A DNA stretch of 64,000 nt, taken from Bacteroidaceae bacterium (GTDB lineage Bacteria > Bacteroidota > Bacteroidia > Bacteroidales > Bacteroidaceae). The position numbers were made by a program, and so were the translations under genes. Of this stretch, positions 22,964 to 33,750 are shown piece by piece; the stretch's first letter is position 1, and each line of letters starts with the position of its first letter. The stretch spans positions 45,158 through 109,157 of the forward strand of contig JAGCFO010000041.1 of assembly GCA_017650105.1 (NCBI GenBank), in the 5' to 3' direction. The notes below the pieces were generated by a model. That model was not told the DNA's origin, did not search any database, and saw only the letters and a program-made list of their open reading frames with translations.

Positions 22964-25900
22964 ATGAAACAGAAGCTCACCCTATTTGCTGTCATCCTAA
23001 GTTTCTCCCTTTCGTTTGCCGCTCAGTCGCAGCTTGCCTTTCCCGGGGCTGCTGGTTTCGGGCGCTTCGCCACAGGAGGGCGCGGAGGCACGGTTTATCA
23101 TGTTACCAATCTGAACGACAGCGGGAGCGGCTCCCTCAGGGATGCCGTGAGCAGCCCAAATCGCATCGTCGTTTTCGACGTCTCGGGAGTCATCCGCCTT
23201 CAGAGCCGTCTCATTTTCAGTCATCACCTCTACGTTGCGGGGCAGACGGCTCCGGGCGAGGGCATCACGGTATACGGCAACGGAGTCTCTTTCTCCGGCG
23301 CCAACAACACAATTGTCCGTTACATGCGCTTCAGAATGGGCGCTAACGGAGATTCGGGAAAGGACGCAGCAGGAATAGCCAACGGCACTTGCATGATTTT
23401 CGATCATGTGTCGGTAAGCTGGGGCCTGGACGAGACTTTCTCTATCAATCCCGATGGAAAGGGGGATTTGGGAGACATCACCATCCAGAATTCCATCATC
23501 GCGCAAGGGCTTATGGACCACTCTGCCGGAGGACTCGTCCAGGCAGACAACATAACGCTCTATCGCAATCTTTATGTCGACAATTCTACCCGTAACAACA
23601 AGATAAAAGGGCGCAACCAGTATGTCAACTGCATCGTTTACAACTGGAAGAACGGCTGTTACCTCATGGGAGGCGACTCTGAGGGAACAAGCTACTGCAA
23701 CGCCACAAACAATCTCTTCATCAACGGTCCTGCAGTAGGAGGCAATGCCTTTACGGGAGGCAACTCCAACTTCAACCTCTACGCCGAGGATAACTGGCAG
23801 GACAAGAATCGCAACGGAATCTTTGATCCCTACCAGATTCCTCACAGCGAATATTCGGGAGGACCTACTTTCCAGAACACTCCCTACAATTATCCTGAGC
23901 TGCCAGCCTATAGTGGCAACCAACTCATCGACTCTCTCCTTCCGAATGTGGGATGCTCGCTTCCTTATCGCGACATCTATGACTGCTATGTAGCCGACGA
24001 GGTGCTCTCGTTCGGAAAAGCAGGACATCTCATCTCGCGCGAGACTCAGCTGCCCCTTCCCGTTCCTACAGACTGGAATTGCTGGAACGGAGCAAAGCGT
24101 GCCGACTCGGATAACGACGGTATGCCCGACGAATGGGAGGAGAAGAACGGTACCGATGCTTCGAAGAATGATGCTATGGTGCTGGCTGACAACGGATATG
24201 CCAATATCGAAAACTATATCAACTCTATCACTTCTGCTGATAGTCAGGAGTTTTTGCGCGAGCCGTATCTGTTCGGAATGGATTATTCCACCCAGACTGC
24301 TATCGTGCTGAAGTGGTGCGACTATTCGGCAAGCGAGGATGCTTTCGTAATAGAGCAGCTGAAAGATGGAGCATACAAGGAAATAGGACGTACGGAAGCT
24401 AATGTCACTTCTTTCCGAGTGGCAGGCTTGGCTCCCCAAACAGCCTACACCTTCCGCATGAAGGCTGTTTCTAGAGAGCAATCCTCAGCTTACACCCAAG
24501 ATGTTACGGTAAAGACACAGCCTATCGAGATTTCATTAATCGACGTTGACTCGTATGAGCCCGATTTGACTTGGAGTGCTGAAGATGGAACTTGGGATTA
24601 CACTTCGGCTCTTTGGAGTGCTGAATCCTACCCTGACTCCTTGCTGGCGTTCTCTGATACCGCAGATGTGCTGTTTGCTCCCTCAGGTGAGATACATATC
24701 TCAATCACAGAGGATGTCGAGCCAAAGAATGTCGTGATTAATAGTGCTGAGGATGTTGTCTTCTCAGGTGAGAAGGGCATCTCGGGGCATAGCAGCGTCA
24801 CGAAGGCAGGAACGGGCTCTGTGACAATGAATGACAACAATAGTTACACCAGCGCAACAGTCCTTAACGAAGGTGTGTATCGCTTCAGCCTTCTGACTGA
24901 CGGAGGGAAAAGTAGCGGGATAGGCGCTTCGGAAGAATTCGCCCAATATTGGGTTTGGAACGGAGGAGAGTGGGATTATACGGGAGGAAACACCTCAACA
25001 AACCGTAGCGCACAAATCAACAAAACAACAACACTCCGCATCAGCAACGGGGCAACTGTTACGGCAAATGGTTCTTTGCAAGGCCAAGGAGGGTTTACTT
25101 TGGCAGGCAACGGGCAGCTGACAGCAGGAGATTATGAAACGCTGTTTGCCTATTCAGGTCCCACCCGGCTTGAAGGAGGAAAACTCTACTTCACATGCCC
25201 CGCAGGAGTAACTATTTCTCTGGGTTCAAGCTCAGGCTTAGAACTCGCGGGGGGTACGTTGCTGACTAAAGGAGACAACACCAACTACGAAACGTATTCA
25301 TTTCCTATTTCAGTAGTGGAAGGAACGACTTCAACCATCCGTTTCCATCGCAACTGCTATATGAAAAGCTCTGTGCGAGGGAAAGGGACTATGATTTTCG
25401 AGATTCCGTACGTAAGAGAGTATATTCAGGGAAGCTGGGACAATTTCACGGGAAAACTGATAGCCAAAGGCTTAGGAACCGATAGCGACGGCTCGCAGTT
25501 CCTTCTCAACAACAGCAACGGGATTCCTAATGCATCGATAGAGTTGCAAGGCAACACAAGAGTTGTTTGCTGGAAAAATGCCTCCACTCTCAGTTTGGGA
25601 GGACTTTCAGGAGCTTCTAAAACTTGTCTCTCCGGTGCTGACAAGAAGAATAACAATTCCACAATGAAGTGGATTGTTGGAGGAGCAAACACCGACGAGA
25701 CATTTGACGGCGTGATAGACGACCGTTGCAGCAGTACAGGTTATAATGGCAAAACTTCTATTGAGAAAATCGGCACAGGCGACTGGCGATTGAACGGGAA
25801 GAACATCCACTCAGGTACTACTACTATTAGCGGAGGACGCCTTATCGTTAACGGTCAACTGGCAGGATCTGGCAATGTGGTTGTCAATAGCGGAGGCACT

Positions 25901-26497
25901 CTTACTGGAAAAGGGACAACTTCTACAACAGGTATCATAGCTGGAAGGGTAACAGTCAACAACGGAGGAACTATTGCTGTAGGCGATACGGCATTCAACA
26001 ATAAGGATGTGCTGACACTTTCGAAGGGAATGGCGGTAAACAGGGGAGGCAAGATACATGTACCTCTTTACAGGAAAGAGACGCTTAACAAATCGTCTCA
26101 GATAAAACTGAATGCCAATAGTACCATAAACGGAATGTTAGAGCTGGATATGGAAAATGTCACTATCGACATCATTCCCAATTCTTCTTTCCAGTTATTC
26201 ACCCTTGCAAATGGTGTTCAATTAGATGGCACCTTGGAAGGCATCGAGCCGGCAATTCCTCAAGAGGGTTTGCAGTGGGATACAGCTCAGCTCTTTACTA
26301 CTGGAAAGATTTATGTTCGTACCGACGAATATATGACGCAGGTTAAGAATCCTAACAGTAATCCTGCGTTAAAAGAGTATTTCTCGCTTGACGGGCAAAA
26401 GATGACAGACAAGAATCTTTTGCATTCTCAGCTTGTTATTGAGCGAGTAGTGGGCGAGGACGGGTTAGTCACAATGAATAAAGTGTATATTAAATAA
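22964..26497 (+). CDS. PL1-family pectate lyase with FN3, autotransporter-type repeats and sorting-type C-terminus
   Basis: 1177 aa with a signal peptide (MKQKLTLFAVILSFSLSFAA). Residues ~24-420 form the parallel beta-helix of bacterial pectate lyases: FPGAAGFGRFATGGRGGTVY, then DSGSGSLRDAVS, VVFDVSGVIRL, NNTIVRYMRFRMG and FDHVSVSWGLDET. At ~381 a Ca-binding-like DSDNDGMPDEWEE follows. A fibronectin-III-like domain lies at ~445-525. From ~610 to ~1010 there are repeats of the PATR/autotransporter-adhesin type (VTKAGTGSVTMNDNNSYT; IEKIGTGDWRLNGKNIHSGT). The end resembles the other sorting modules (YFSLDGQKMTDK). It cleaves polygalacturonate by beta-elimination, probably at the cell surface. 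It is first in a run of genes separated by 24 bp or less (22964-42101). Confidence 0.87.
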   Translation: MKQKLTLFAVILSFSLSFAAQSQLAFPGAAGFGRFATGGRGGTVYHVTNLNDSGSGSLRDAVSSPNRIVVFDVSGVIRLQSRLIFSHHLYVAGQTAPGEGITVYGNGVSFSGANNTIVRYMRFRMGANGDSGKDAAGIANGTCMIFDHVSVSWGLDETFSINPDGKGDLGDITIQNSIIAQGLMDHSAGGLVQADNITLYRNLYVDNSTRNNKIKGRNQYVNCIVYNWKNGCYLMGGDSEGTSYCNATNNLFINGPAVGGNAFTGGNSNFNLYAEDNWQDKNRNGIFDPYQIPHSEYSGGPTFQNTPYNYPELPAYSGNQLIDSLLPNVGCSLPYRDIYDCYVADEVLSFGKAGHLISRETQLPLPVPTDWNCWNGAKRADSDNDGMPDEWEEKNGTDASKNDAMVLADNGYANIENYINSITSADSQEFLREPYLFGMDYSTQTAIVLKWCDYSASEDAFVIEQLKDGAYKEIGRTEANVTSFRVAGLAPQTAYTFRMKAVSREQSSAYTQDVTVKTQPIEISLIDVDSYEPDLTWSAEDGTWDYTSALWSAESYPDSLLAFSDTADVLFAPSGEIHISITEDVEPKNVVINSAEDVVFSGEKGISGHSSVTKAGTGSVTMNDNNSYTSATVLNEGVYRFSLLTDGGKSSGIGASEEFAQYWVWNGGEWDYTGGNTSTNRSAQINKTTTLRISNGATVTANGSLQGQGGFTLAGNGQLTAGDYETLFAYSGPTRLEGGKLYFTCPAGVTISLGSSSGLELAGGTLLTKGDNTNYETYSFPISVVEGTTSTIRFHRNCYMKSSVRGKGTMIFEIPYVREYIQGSWDNFTGKLIAKGLGTDSDGSQFLLNNSNGIPNASIELQGNTRVVCWKNASTLSLGGLSGASKTCLSGADKKNNNSTMKWIVGGANTDETFDGVIDDRCSSTGYNGKTSIEKIGTGDWRLNGKNIHSGTTTISGGRLIVNGQLAGSGNVVVNSGGTLTGKGTTSTTGIIAGRVTVNNGGTIAVGDTAFNNKDVLTLSKGMAVNRGGKIHVPLYRKETLNKSSQIKLNANSTINGMLELDMENVTIDIIPNSSFQLFTLANGVQLDGTLEGIEPAIPQEGLQWDTAQLFTTGKIYVRTDEYMTQVKNPNSNPALKEYFSLDGQKMTDKNLLHSQLVIERVVGEDGLVTMNKVYIK

Positions 26498-26506
26498 AGA
26501 GTTAAC

Positions 26507-28822
26507 ATGAAAAACTGGAAAAACCTTTTGCGTCTGATGGGGGTGGCGGTTTTTTGTGCGGCTTTGCCTTCGTGTATTGAAGACATTTCGAATGATCCGC
26601 ACTATGCTATTCCAGAGACATTGAAAGGAAGTGCGTATGAAACCCTGCAGGAAAAGGGTAATTACACCATTTTCCTTAAAGGAATTGATTTGGTTGGCTA
26701 CCAATCCATTGTGGATGGGATGTCTTCGCTAACAGTAATGGCTCCGGACGACGAAGCTTTTGCATCGTATCTGAAGGGTAGAGGCTATTCTTCAATAGAA
26801 GAAATGTATGCTAAGGAGCCTAATGAGGTAAAGAAACTAATCGGTTTCCACCTTGTATACTATGGCTATAACTGGGATAAGTTCGTAAACTTCCGCCCCA
26901 ACGAAGGAGATGAGGCTACGGAAGAGGAACGAATGAATATGGCTGGATATTACTACAAGTTCCAAACCCGTAGTAGCGATGGAATGACTCGAGAATACGA
27001 TCCTGCCCAGAAAGACTCTGTTGACGTATGGCATCTGGAGCGGTTTATCCCCGTTTTCAGCAGCAAGATGTTTGAGACGAAGGGCATCGATGCTAAGTAT
27101 AACTATGAGTATTTCTTCCCAGAGACAAAGTGGACTGGAAATTATACTCTGGAAAACAAACAGGGAGGCTTCAATATCGCCAATGCAAGTGTTTTGAATG
27201 AAGGGGATGTCATCACAGATAACGGTTATTTGTATTATGTAGATAAAGTTATCCGTCCTATGGAAACCATTTACACCGAGTTGAAGAATAATGAGGATTA
27301 TAGCACTTTCTTCCAGTTGTACGATGGTTATAGCCGTTTCGAAAAAGATGTAACCCTCACAACGAACTTCGGTAAAGGCAAAGATTTATACCTTCATGGG
27401 AGCACACTTCTTCCTATTGCCTATGAATGGCCGAACAGTAGCTATCGTGCCGTTGATGTCAATTCACGTGAAGGGTTCAATATCTTTGCTCCTTCAAATG
27501 CTGCTATCCGCAATTTCTTTACCAATTATTGGACACCTTCCAGCGGATATACAAGCTTTGAGGATTTGGATCAACTCATCGTTAGTTATTTTATTCAACA
27601 AACGTTTGGAAAAGAGTTATTCATAGCATTCCCTGAAGAAATAAAAAAGGGAAATGTGTTGACTACTTTCGGCACCCCCATAAACATCGATCCCGACAAA
27701 GTGACTTGGCGTCAGATTTGTTGTAACGGAGTTCTTTACGGTATGGATGATATGAATGCTCCTGCCATTTTCTCAAGTGTTATCGGAAGTGCTTTCCGCG
27801 ATAGGCGTTTCTTGCCTTATCTTTATGCTTTGGACGGAAGTGACCTTGTGCTGTCATTAGCCTCCCCGAATGCTTCTTTTGTTGCGCTTATTCCCGACAC
27901 CGCACAGTTCAAAGGCTCTTTGATGAAGCTTGAGAACATTACGGGTGGACGTGAACTGCAGGTTTGGAGCGAAGAAGCAGGAGCATATACCTCGATAGGG
28001 AGCAATGCCCTTCAGAATTTAGTCAATATGCACATTAGCACTTCTGCCGACGTCCTGAAGAAAGAAGGATTGCAGGTTGTTGAGACAAATGTTGCATTCA
28101 ACTATTGGTATATTGTTGATGGCAAGATAACCACAAGTTCCCTCTTCAACCAACAGCTCAACCCAACTTGGAATAGTGAGATTTACTTTGATTTCTCTCC
28201 TCTGGAGTTTGATGAGAAGAGTCCCAATGGAGGACTTTGGGACAACGGACGAGCATATGTCTATACGAGTCCTAAGCTATTTGAAACTTCTACAGGGGAT
28301 CCGCTCCGCAGAGTTTTAGCTGTTTGCAACGATAAGAGTTATCCTTATTATCTGTTCTCTCAGCTGCTGGTTAAGGCGGGGCTCGTTTCAGAGCAACAGC
28401 TGACAATAGCAATGTCAGATGCCCGTTTCATAGCCTTTGTTCCTTCTAACGAAGCCATAAAGAGAGGAATAGAGGATATACCGGGTTGCTCCTCTTTCTC
28501 TGTGGATGATGATTATACGCTGAGTGGAACAATAAGCAGTGCCAATAAGACAAAATTAGCTAACTACTTACGCAGTTATTTCATAACAAGCGATCTTTCT
28601 CCATTTAGTGTTTATCCTTATCCTGGAAGTGGCCTGAAAGGAACTTTTGACACATCAGGCACAAACAAGCTTGTTTTGGAAGATGATGGTGTTTCATTGG
28701 CTGTTCATTTCGCAGATAGTGAGAATGCACCAGTTACTCTCTATCAGACAGAGAAGTATCATTCCTTGCCTTTTGCTTATAGTGATGGTTGTTTCCTTCT
28801 TATTAACGATATACTGAAATGA
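26507..28822 (+). CDS. FAS1 (fasciclin)-domain lipoprotein
   Basis: 771 aa with a lipoprotein signal (VAVFCAALPSCIED; Cys ~23). Several FAS1 units are recognisable by their openings, TVMAPDDEAFASYL (~75), NIFAPSNAAIRNFF (~325) and FIAFVPSNEAIKRG (~643), each preceded by a helix pair. FAS1 domains mediate adhesion or ligand binding. In Bacteroidetes they accompany some SusC/SusD systems, presumably as surface glycan-binding proteins. Starts 9 bp after PL1 and overlaps the following SusC gene by 4 bp, so the genes are translationally coupled. Confidence 0.85.
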   Translation: MKNWKNLLRLMGVAVFCAALPSCIEDISNDPHYAIPETLKGSAYETLQEKGNYTIFLKGIDLVGYQSIVDGMSSLTVMAPDDEAFASYLKGRGYSSIEEMYAKEPNEVKKLIGFHLVYYGYNWDKFVNFRPNEGDEATEEERMNMAGYYYKFQTRSSDGMTREYDPAQKDSVDVWHLERFIPVFSSKMFETKGIDAKYNYEYFFPETKWTGNYTLENKQGGFNIANASVLNEGDVITDNGYLYYVDKVIRPMETIYTELKNNEDYSTFFQLYDGYSRFEKDVTLTTNFGKGKDLYLHGSTLLPIAYEWPNSSYRAVDVNSREGFNIFAPSNAAIRNFFTNYWTPSSGYTSFEDLDQLIVSYFIQQTFGKELFIAFPEEIKKGNVLTTFGTPINIDPDKVTWRQICCNGVLYGMDDMNAPAIFSSVIGSAFRDRRFLPYLYALDGSDLVLSLASPNASFVALIPDTAQFKGSLMKLENITGGRELQVWSEEAGAYTSIGSNALQNLVNMHISTSADVLKKEGLQVVETNVAFNYWYIVDGKITTSSLFNQQLNPTWNSEIYFDFSPLEFDEKSPNGGLWDNGRAYVYTSPKLFETSTGDPLRRVLAVCNDKSYPYYLFSQLLVKAGLVSEQQLTIAMSDARFIAFVPSNEAIKRGIEDIPGCSSFSVDDDYTLSGTISSANKTKLANYLRSYFITSDLSPFSVYPYPGSGLKGTFDTSGTNKLVLEDDGVSLAVHFADSENAPVTLYQTEKYHSLPFAYSDGCFLLINDILK

Positions 28823-31800
28823 TGAAGCGTATGAAAAGATACTTTATAGTTCTCATGGTTTTGTTCTCGTTATGGGAGGGAGCAACTGCTCAGGCACAAA
28901 ACAAAGTCTTGACTGGAACAGTTGTCGAGATTATCGACGGAAGTAAAGAGCCGATTCTCGGTGCGAATGTAGTTTTTGTTGATCGTTCTGACCGTTATTT
29001 AACAGGCGCTATCACCGATTTGGATGGAAATTACAACTTAGCGGTTCCTTCTGATGCCGGAAACCTTCGCGTTCGTTTCTCTTATATCGGTATGAAGACT
29101 CAGACGTTGGAGTATACAGGACAAAGAGTTCTTGACATCACAATGTCTTCGGAGGCAGGTCAGTTAGATGAAGTTCAGATTGTTGCCAAGGTGATAGAAC
29201 GCAACGATATGGGCATCTCGTTTTTGGAACAGACATCGGCAACTCAGAAAGTCAGTATGTCGGAGATTGTTGAAGGAACCCCTGTTTCTTCTATCGAGGA
29301 AGCATTGCAGGGACAGTTGGCTGGTGTTGATATTGTTGTAGGAGGAGATCCTGGAGCGCGTAGCACCATTCGCATTCGAGGTATCAACTCATTGAATGCT
29401 TCCAGCGAGCCTCTTATAGTTGTAAATGGAATTCCATATTCTGTAGATATTGACGATGATTTTAATTTTGCGACAGCAAACGACGAAGACTTTGGTGCTC
29501 TGCTGAACATTGCCCCAAGCGATATTGAAAGTATCGAAGTGTTGAAGGATGCTGCAGCTACAGCCATTTATGGTACGAAGGGAGCTAACGGTGTTCTTCT
29601 TATCAACACCAAGCAGGGTTCGAAAGGAAAGACGCGATTCTCTTTCAGCACAAAGTTTACGGCTAAGTTTGAGCCAAATCCCATTCCTTTGCTTGACGGG
29701 CATCAATACGTGAGTCTGATGCAAGATGCCATTTGGAATGCTGCTAATGCCAAAGGACTGACAAGCGCCAATAACGAATTGAATCTCCTTTATGATACGT
29801 ACGACATCAATTACAATCCTGAGTGGATGTATTTTGATGAATACAATTGCGATACCAGATGGCTCGATTATGTGCGTCAGCAAGCATATACGACAGACAA
29901 TACATTCAGCATCGATGGAGGAGGAGATAAGGCAACGTATCGATTGTCGTTGGGCTATCTGAATGAGATGGGAACGACAGTAGGAACTGGACTTGAGCGT
30001 TTCAATGCCAACTACCGTATGGCATATGATTTCAGTGACCGTTTGCGAATGAATACAGAGTTTGCCTTCACTCAGACGGATAAGCAAGGGAATGCAACAA
30101 CCTCGGTACGCAGCGAGGCTCAGCGTAAAATGCCGAATAAGAGCCCTTATTACATTGATGATGTTACGGGAGAGCCTCTGCCGACTTATTTCAATCGTCA
30201 GGAAGAAGATTTCCAAGGCGCTTTCAACGGTTCTTTGGGAGGTAGTGCAAGGAATTTCAATCCTGTAGCTATGGTTGATTTGGGATTCAACAACGTTATG
30301 CAGCGCGAAGAGCGCATCACGTTCAATGCCCAGTATCTCTTTCCTTTTGATTTGACGTACAAGGGATATGTCTCAATGAACATGAAAACTGTCAAGACGC
30401 GAGGTTTCCTCCCACAAGAGGCAACGGGTGTGCTTTGGACGGGCAACAATGCCAACCTGAGCAAGGATGCTTATAGTGATAATCTCTCATTGATGACAGA
30501 GCAGAAGTTGCTGTATAATCACACTTTCGCTGAGAAACATCAGGTTTTAGCAACGGGACTTGTGCGTGTGAAACAGAATGAGAATTACAGCTATTCCAGT
30601 TTTACAAGTGGAAATCCGTCTTCCGGATTGAGTGATCCTGTTGCAGGAAGTGTGGTTACTTCAGCAGGCAGCGGATATAGCAAAACACGCAGCGTGGAAG
30701 CAATAGGTCAGTTCAACTATACTTTCGACGGGCGTTATGTTGCCAACGCTACTATAAATCACGAAGGAAACTCTGCTATGGGTAAGAGCAACCGATTTGC
30801 CACTTTTCCTGCCTTTGGCTTGGCTTGGAATATTCATCGCGAACATTGGTTTGACGATATGGAGAATCCTTGGCTCACAGAAGGAAAGATTCGTCTGAGT
30901 CTCGGATGGAGCGGAAACGCCCCAAGTGGTTCTTCTCTCTATTTGGGAGCCTATCAGACATTAGGCGAATTCATGAATATGGCAGCTATCTATCCTGTTC
31001 GCATTCAGTTGGATAAACTGAAGTGGGAAGTTTCAAAGGAATGGAACTACGGATTCGACATACGACTGTTTGACAAAGTCGGTTTCACTTTCGACTATTA
31101 CGATAAATACACGAGTGACCTTCTGCTTTCAAACGTAAGGATTCCATCTTCAACGGGATACAGCACTATTCGCTGGTATAATTCGGGAGAGTTGAGCAAT
31201 AGGGGATATGAATTCCGCATTACGTACGATGCCATCAATACGAAGATTTGGAAGCTAAATTTCAATTTCAACATCTCTCACAACGAAAACAAAGTGGAGA
31301 AGCTGCCTGTCAACATGACTGAGGAAAATTACACTTTCGGCAACGGAAACTACGCAATTCGTGTTGTGGAAGGGGATCCTATTGGTTCGTTTTATGGATA
31401 TAGGTATCTGGGTGTATATGACAACAAGGAGCAGACGTATGCTCGCGATGCGGCAGGTAACATCATGTACGACTACAAGGGACTGCCGATTGTGATGAAG
31501 AACGGAACGACAACCGCTTTCCCGGGAGATGCCAAGTATGATGATATCAATCATGATGGTGTCATTAATGAGTATGACATTGTCTATCTTGGCAATAGTA
31601 ACCCTGTATTCACTGGAGGAGCAGGCTTTACGCTCAAGTATAAGGACTGGTCTCTTACGACATTCTTCTACGATCGTCTGGGACAGAAGATAATCAATAC
31701 AGCGCGTATGAATCTGGAGAGCATGTATAACACAAACAATCAGAGCACAGCCGTTCTCAATCGCTGGCGCAGCGAAGGAGATGCTGAGCATACCAACATT

Positions 31801-32103
31801 CCGCGTGCCCTCTATGGAATGGGCTACAACTATCTCGGAAGCGACAGGTTTGTGGAAGATGCTTCTTTCATCCGTTTGAAAACCCTCTCGCTCAACTACA
31901 ACCTTCCGAAGAAATCGTTGGAAAAGTTGGGTATCAACCGCCTTCAGGTGTTTGTTACTGGATATGACCTCTTTACGTGGACAAAATACAGCGGACAAGA
32001 TCCTGAAGTGTCACTTCCGTCGAGAGCAACTGCGTTGGCTCAGGATAACTCCACGTCTCCTGTCACCAAGCGTGCTGCAGTAGGTATTAATCTAAACTTT
32101 TAA
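28819..32103 (+). CDS. SusC/RagA-type TonB-dependent outer-membrane transporter 1
   Basis: 1094 aa. Signal peptide, then a carboxypeptidase-regulatory-like domain (~29-110: LTGTVVEIIDGSKEPILGAN, DLDGNYNLAVP). The plug domain (~150-270) has TIRIRGINSLNASSEPLIVV and NGVLLINTKQGSKGKTRF. A long C-terminal beta-barrel ends in an aromatic Phe (AAVGINLNF). It imports oligosaccharides across the outer membrane using TonB energy, with the SusD lid encoded 12 bp downstream. ATG 28819 overlaps the previous stop (ATGA). Confidence 0.95.
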   Translation: MMKRMKRYFIVLMVLFSLWEGATAQAQNKVLTGTVVEIIDGSKEPILGANVVFVDRSDRYLTGAITDLDGNYNLAVPSDAGNLRVRFSYIGMKTQTLEYTGQRVLDITMSSEAGQLDEVQIVAKVIERNDMGISFLEQTSATQKVSMSEIVEGTPVSSIEEALQGQLAGVDIVVGGDPGARSTIRIRGINSLNASSEPLIVVNGIPYSVDIDDDFNFATANDEDFGALLNIAPSDIESIEVLKDAAATAIYGTKGANGVLLINTKQGSKGKTRFSFSTKFTAKFEPNPIPLLDGHQYVSLMQDAIWNAANAKGLTSANNELNLLYDTYDINYNPEWMYFDEYNCDTRWLDYVRQQAYTTDNTFSIDGGGDKATYRLSLGYLNEMGTTVGTGLERFNANYRMAYDFSDRLRMNTEFAFTQTDKQGNATTSVRSEAQRKMPNKSPYYIDDVTGEPLPTYFNRQEEDFQGAFNGSLGGSARNFNPVAMVDLGFNNVMQREERITFNAQYLFPFDLTYKGYVSMNMKTVKTRGFLPQEATGVLWTGNNANLSKDAYSDNLSLMTEQKLLYNHTFAEKHQVLATGLVRVKQNENYSYSSFTSGNPSSGLSDPVAGSVVTSAGSGYSKTRSVEAIGQFNYTFDGRYVANATINHEGNSAMGKSNRFATFPAFGLAWNIHREHWFDDMENPWLTEGKIRLSLGWSGNAPSGSSLYLGAYQTLGEFMNMAAIYPVRIQLDKLKWEVSKEWNYGFDIRLFDKVGFTFDYYDKYTSDLLLSNVRIPSSTGYSTIRWYNSGELSNRGYEFRITYDAINTKIWKLNFNFNISHNENKVEKLPVNMTEENYTFGNGNYAIRVVEGDPIGSFYGYRYLGVYDNKEQTYARDAAGNIMYDYKGLPIVMKNGTTTAFPGDAKYDDINHDGVINEYDIVYLGNSNPVFTGGAGFTLKYKDWSLTTFFYDRLGQKIINTARMNLESMYNTNNQSTAVLNRWRSEGDAEHTNIPRALYGMGYNYLGSDRFVEDASFIRLKTLSLNYNLPKKSLEKLGINRLQVFVTGYDLFTWTKYSGQDPEVSLPSRATALAQDNSTSPVTKRAAVGINLNF

Positions 32104-32115
32104 AGAAGAAAGCAT

Positions 32116-33741
32116 ATGGAAAGATGTAGAAAGCATACGAAATTATTTGTTGCGCAAAATCCGGCAAGTAGGCTCCGGCTGATGATATGCGTTTTTCTTC
32201 TTGCAGGAATGATGTCGTCTTGCAACGACTGGCTCGATATCCTGCCCAACAACGAGCAGGTAACGGATAACTATTGGAAGTCGAAGGAGGATGTGGAAGC
32301 CGTTATTGCTTCGGGGTACTATTATCTGCGACAGGCAGTTCCTTCCTTCATCATCTGGGGAGAAGTGCGTGGAGGTACCATCTACACCACAAACACGGCA
32401 GCTGCCTATCTGCAGAATTTCAACATCACTCCCTCAAACACAGTTTGCAACTACGCCTCCGTCTACAAAGTGATAGGAATGGCAAACAGCGTGCTGAAAT
32501 ATGCGCCTTCGGTGATGACTGAGGATGACACCTATTATGCTTCCATCATGAATTCCCATCTGTGCGAAGCATATTTCCTGCGCGCATATTGCTATCTGCT
32601 GCTTGTGAAAAACTATCGTGACGTGCCCCTCGTCATAGAAGCTTATGTGAATGACGATGCTGAGTATTCTACTCCCAAATCAACCGAAGCGGAAATCATT
32701 GCCCAGGTGAAGCAGGATGTAAAAGATGCTATTGCCACAGGAGCTGCTAAGACGGAATACGAAGATACCGACGGCCTTTATTGGACGTCAAAGGGTAGGG
32801 CAACCCGATGGGCTCTTTACGCTCTGATGGCTGACGCCTGCCTCTGGAATCACGATTATGACGAGTGCATCCAGTATTGTAACTATATCCTGGATGTTGA
32901 GGAGAATGATTTTTCCAATCGTCCGCGTTTTATCAGCAATCCAAGTCAGTGGTTTGAAATCTTTTATCCTGGCAACAGCAACGAATCCATCTTCGAAGTG
33001 CAATGGGAGTCTTCTTCTAAATACGCTCAGTCAAACAATTATGGCTCATTATTCGCTATCAACGCCTCTTCCGTTTATAAGTACACCGATTATGCTGTAG
33101 GTAAACTGATAGAAGAGACAGATGAGGCTTTGGCAAATACTGTTGACAGAGAGGGGCGCATAGGGAGAATGCTTTATTGCTCTTATAAATCTCTGGCAAC
33201 CAATCAGCTCGACTATGCCAAGCAGTCACAGCTCTTTGTGTGGAAATATAAGGGAACAGATGTTGTCGCCGGTGATCCTCGCCCTCAGGAAGATGCAAAC
33301 TTCATCCTCTATCGTGTGGCAGAGATTATTCTCATGAAAGCTGAGGCTCTCATTATGAAGGGTGAATCTTCGTGGGCTTCTGCTGTAGAACTCATCAATA
33401 CCATCCGCAGGCGTGCCAGCCTCAACGATTTGGACATCGTGGTGGAAGAAACAGATGAGAGAACAATGCTGGAAGCTGTCATGCATGAGCGCGAAATGGA
33501 ATTCCTTGCTGAGGGCAAGCGCTGGTACGATTTGCTGCGTGTAGCCCGCTACGATCATGGCGATGGAGTTTACAGACAATGGTTCGTAGACGAAGTGGTG
33601 GAAGGAAACCAGACAACCAAAGACGAATGGATTCGTTCTGTTCTGCTGGATGAGAATGCTTGGTACATGCCTATTCCCTACAGCGAGATAGAGATAAATC
33701 CTGTATTAGTTCAAAATCCGTATTATGGAACTACCAAATAA
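32116..33741 (+). CDS. SusD/RagB-type glycan-binding lipoprotein 1
   Basis: 541 aa with a lipobox at LLAGMMSSCNDWLDILPNNE (lipidated Cys ~36, unusually long N-region). SusD features include the N-terminal helix after NYWKSKEDVEAVIASGYYYL, TPR-like helices (LCEAYFLRAYCYLLLVKNYR) and the C-terminal MLEAVMHEREMEFLAEGKRW-YDLLR motif. It forms the lid of SusC 1 and captures glycan at the surface. An internal Met (MICVFLLAGM, residue 23) could also be the start and would give a more typical signal length. Confidence 0.94.
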   Translation: MERCRKHTKLFVAQNPASRLRLMICVFLLAGMMSSCNDWLDILPNNEQVTDNYWKSKEDVEAVIASGYYYLRQAVPSFIIWGEVRGGTIYTTNTAAAYLQNFNITPSNTVCNYASVYKVIGMANSVLKYAPSVMTEDDTYYASIMNSHLCEAYFLRAYCYLLLVKNYRDVPLVIEAYVNDDAEYSTPKSTEAEIIAQVKQDVKDAIATGAAKTEYEDTDGLYWTSKGRATRWALYALMADACLWNHDYDECIQYCNYILDVEENDFSNRPRFISNPSQWFEIFYPGNSNESIFEVQWESSSKYAQSNNYGSLFAINASSVYKYTDYAVGKLIEETDEALANTVDREGRIGRMLYCSYKSLATNQLDYAKQSQLFVWKYKGTDVVAGDPRPQEDANFILYRVAEIILMKAEALIMKGESSWASAVELINTIRRRASLNDLDIVVEETDERTMLEAVMHEREMEFLAEGKRWYDLLRVARYDHGDGVYRQWFVDEVVEGNQTTKDEWIRSVLLDENAWYMPIPYSEIEINPVLVQNPYYGTTK

Positions 33742-33750
33742 ATCAAGCAT

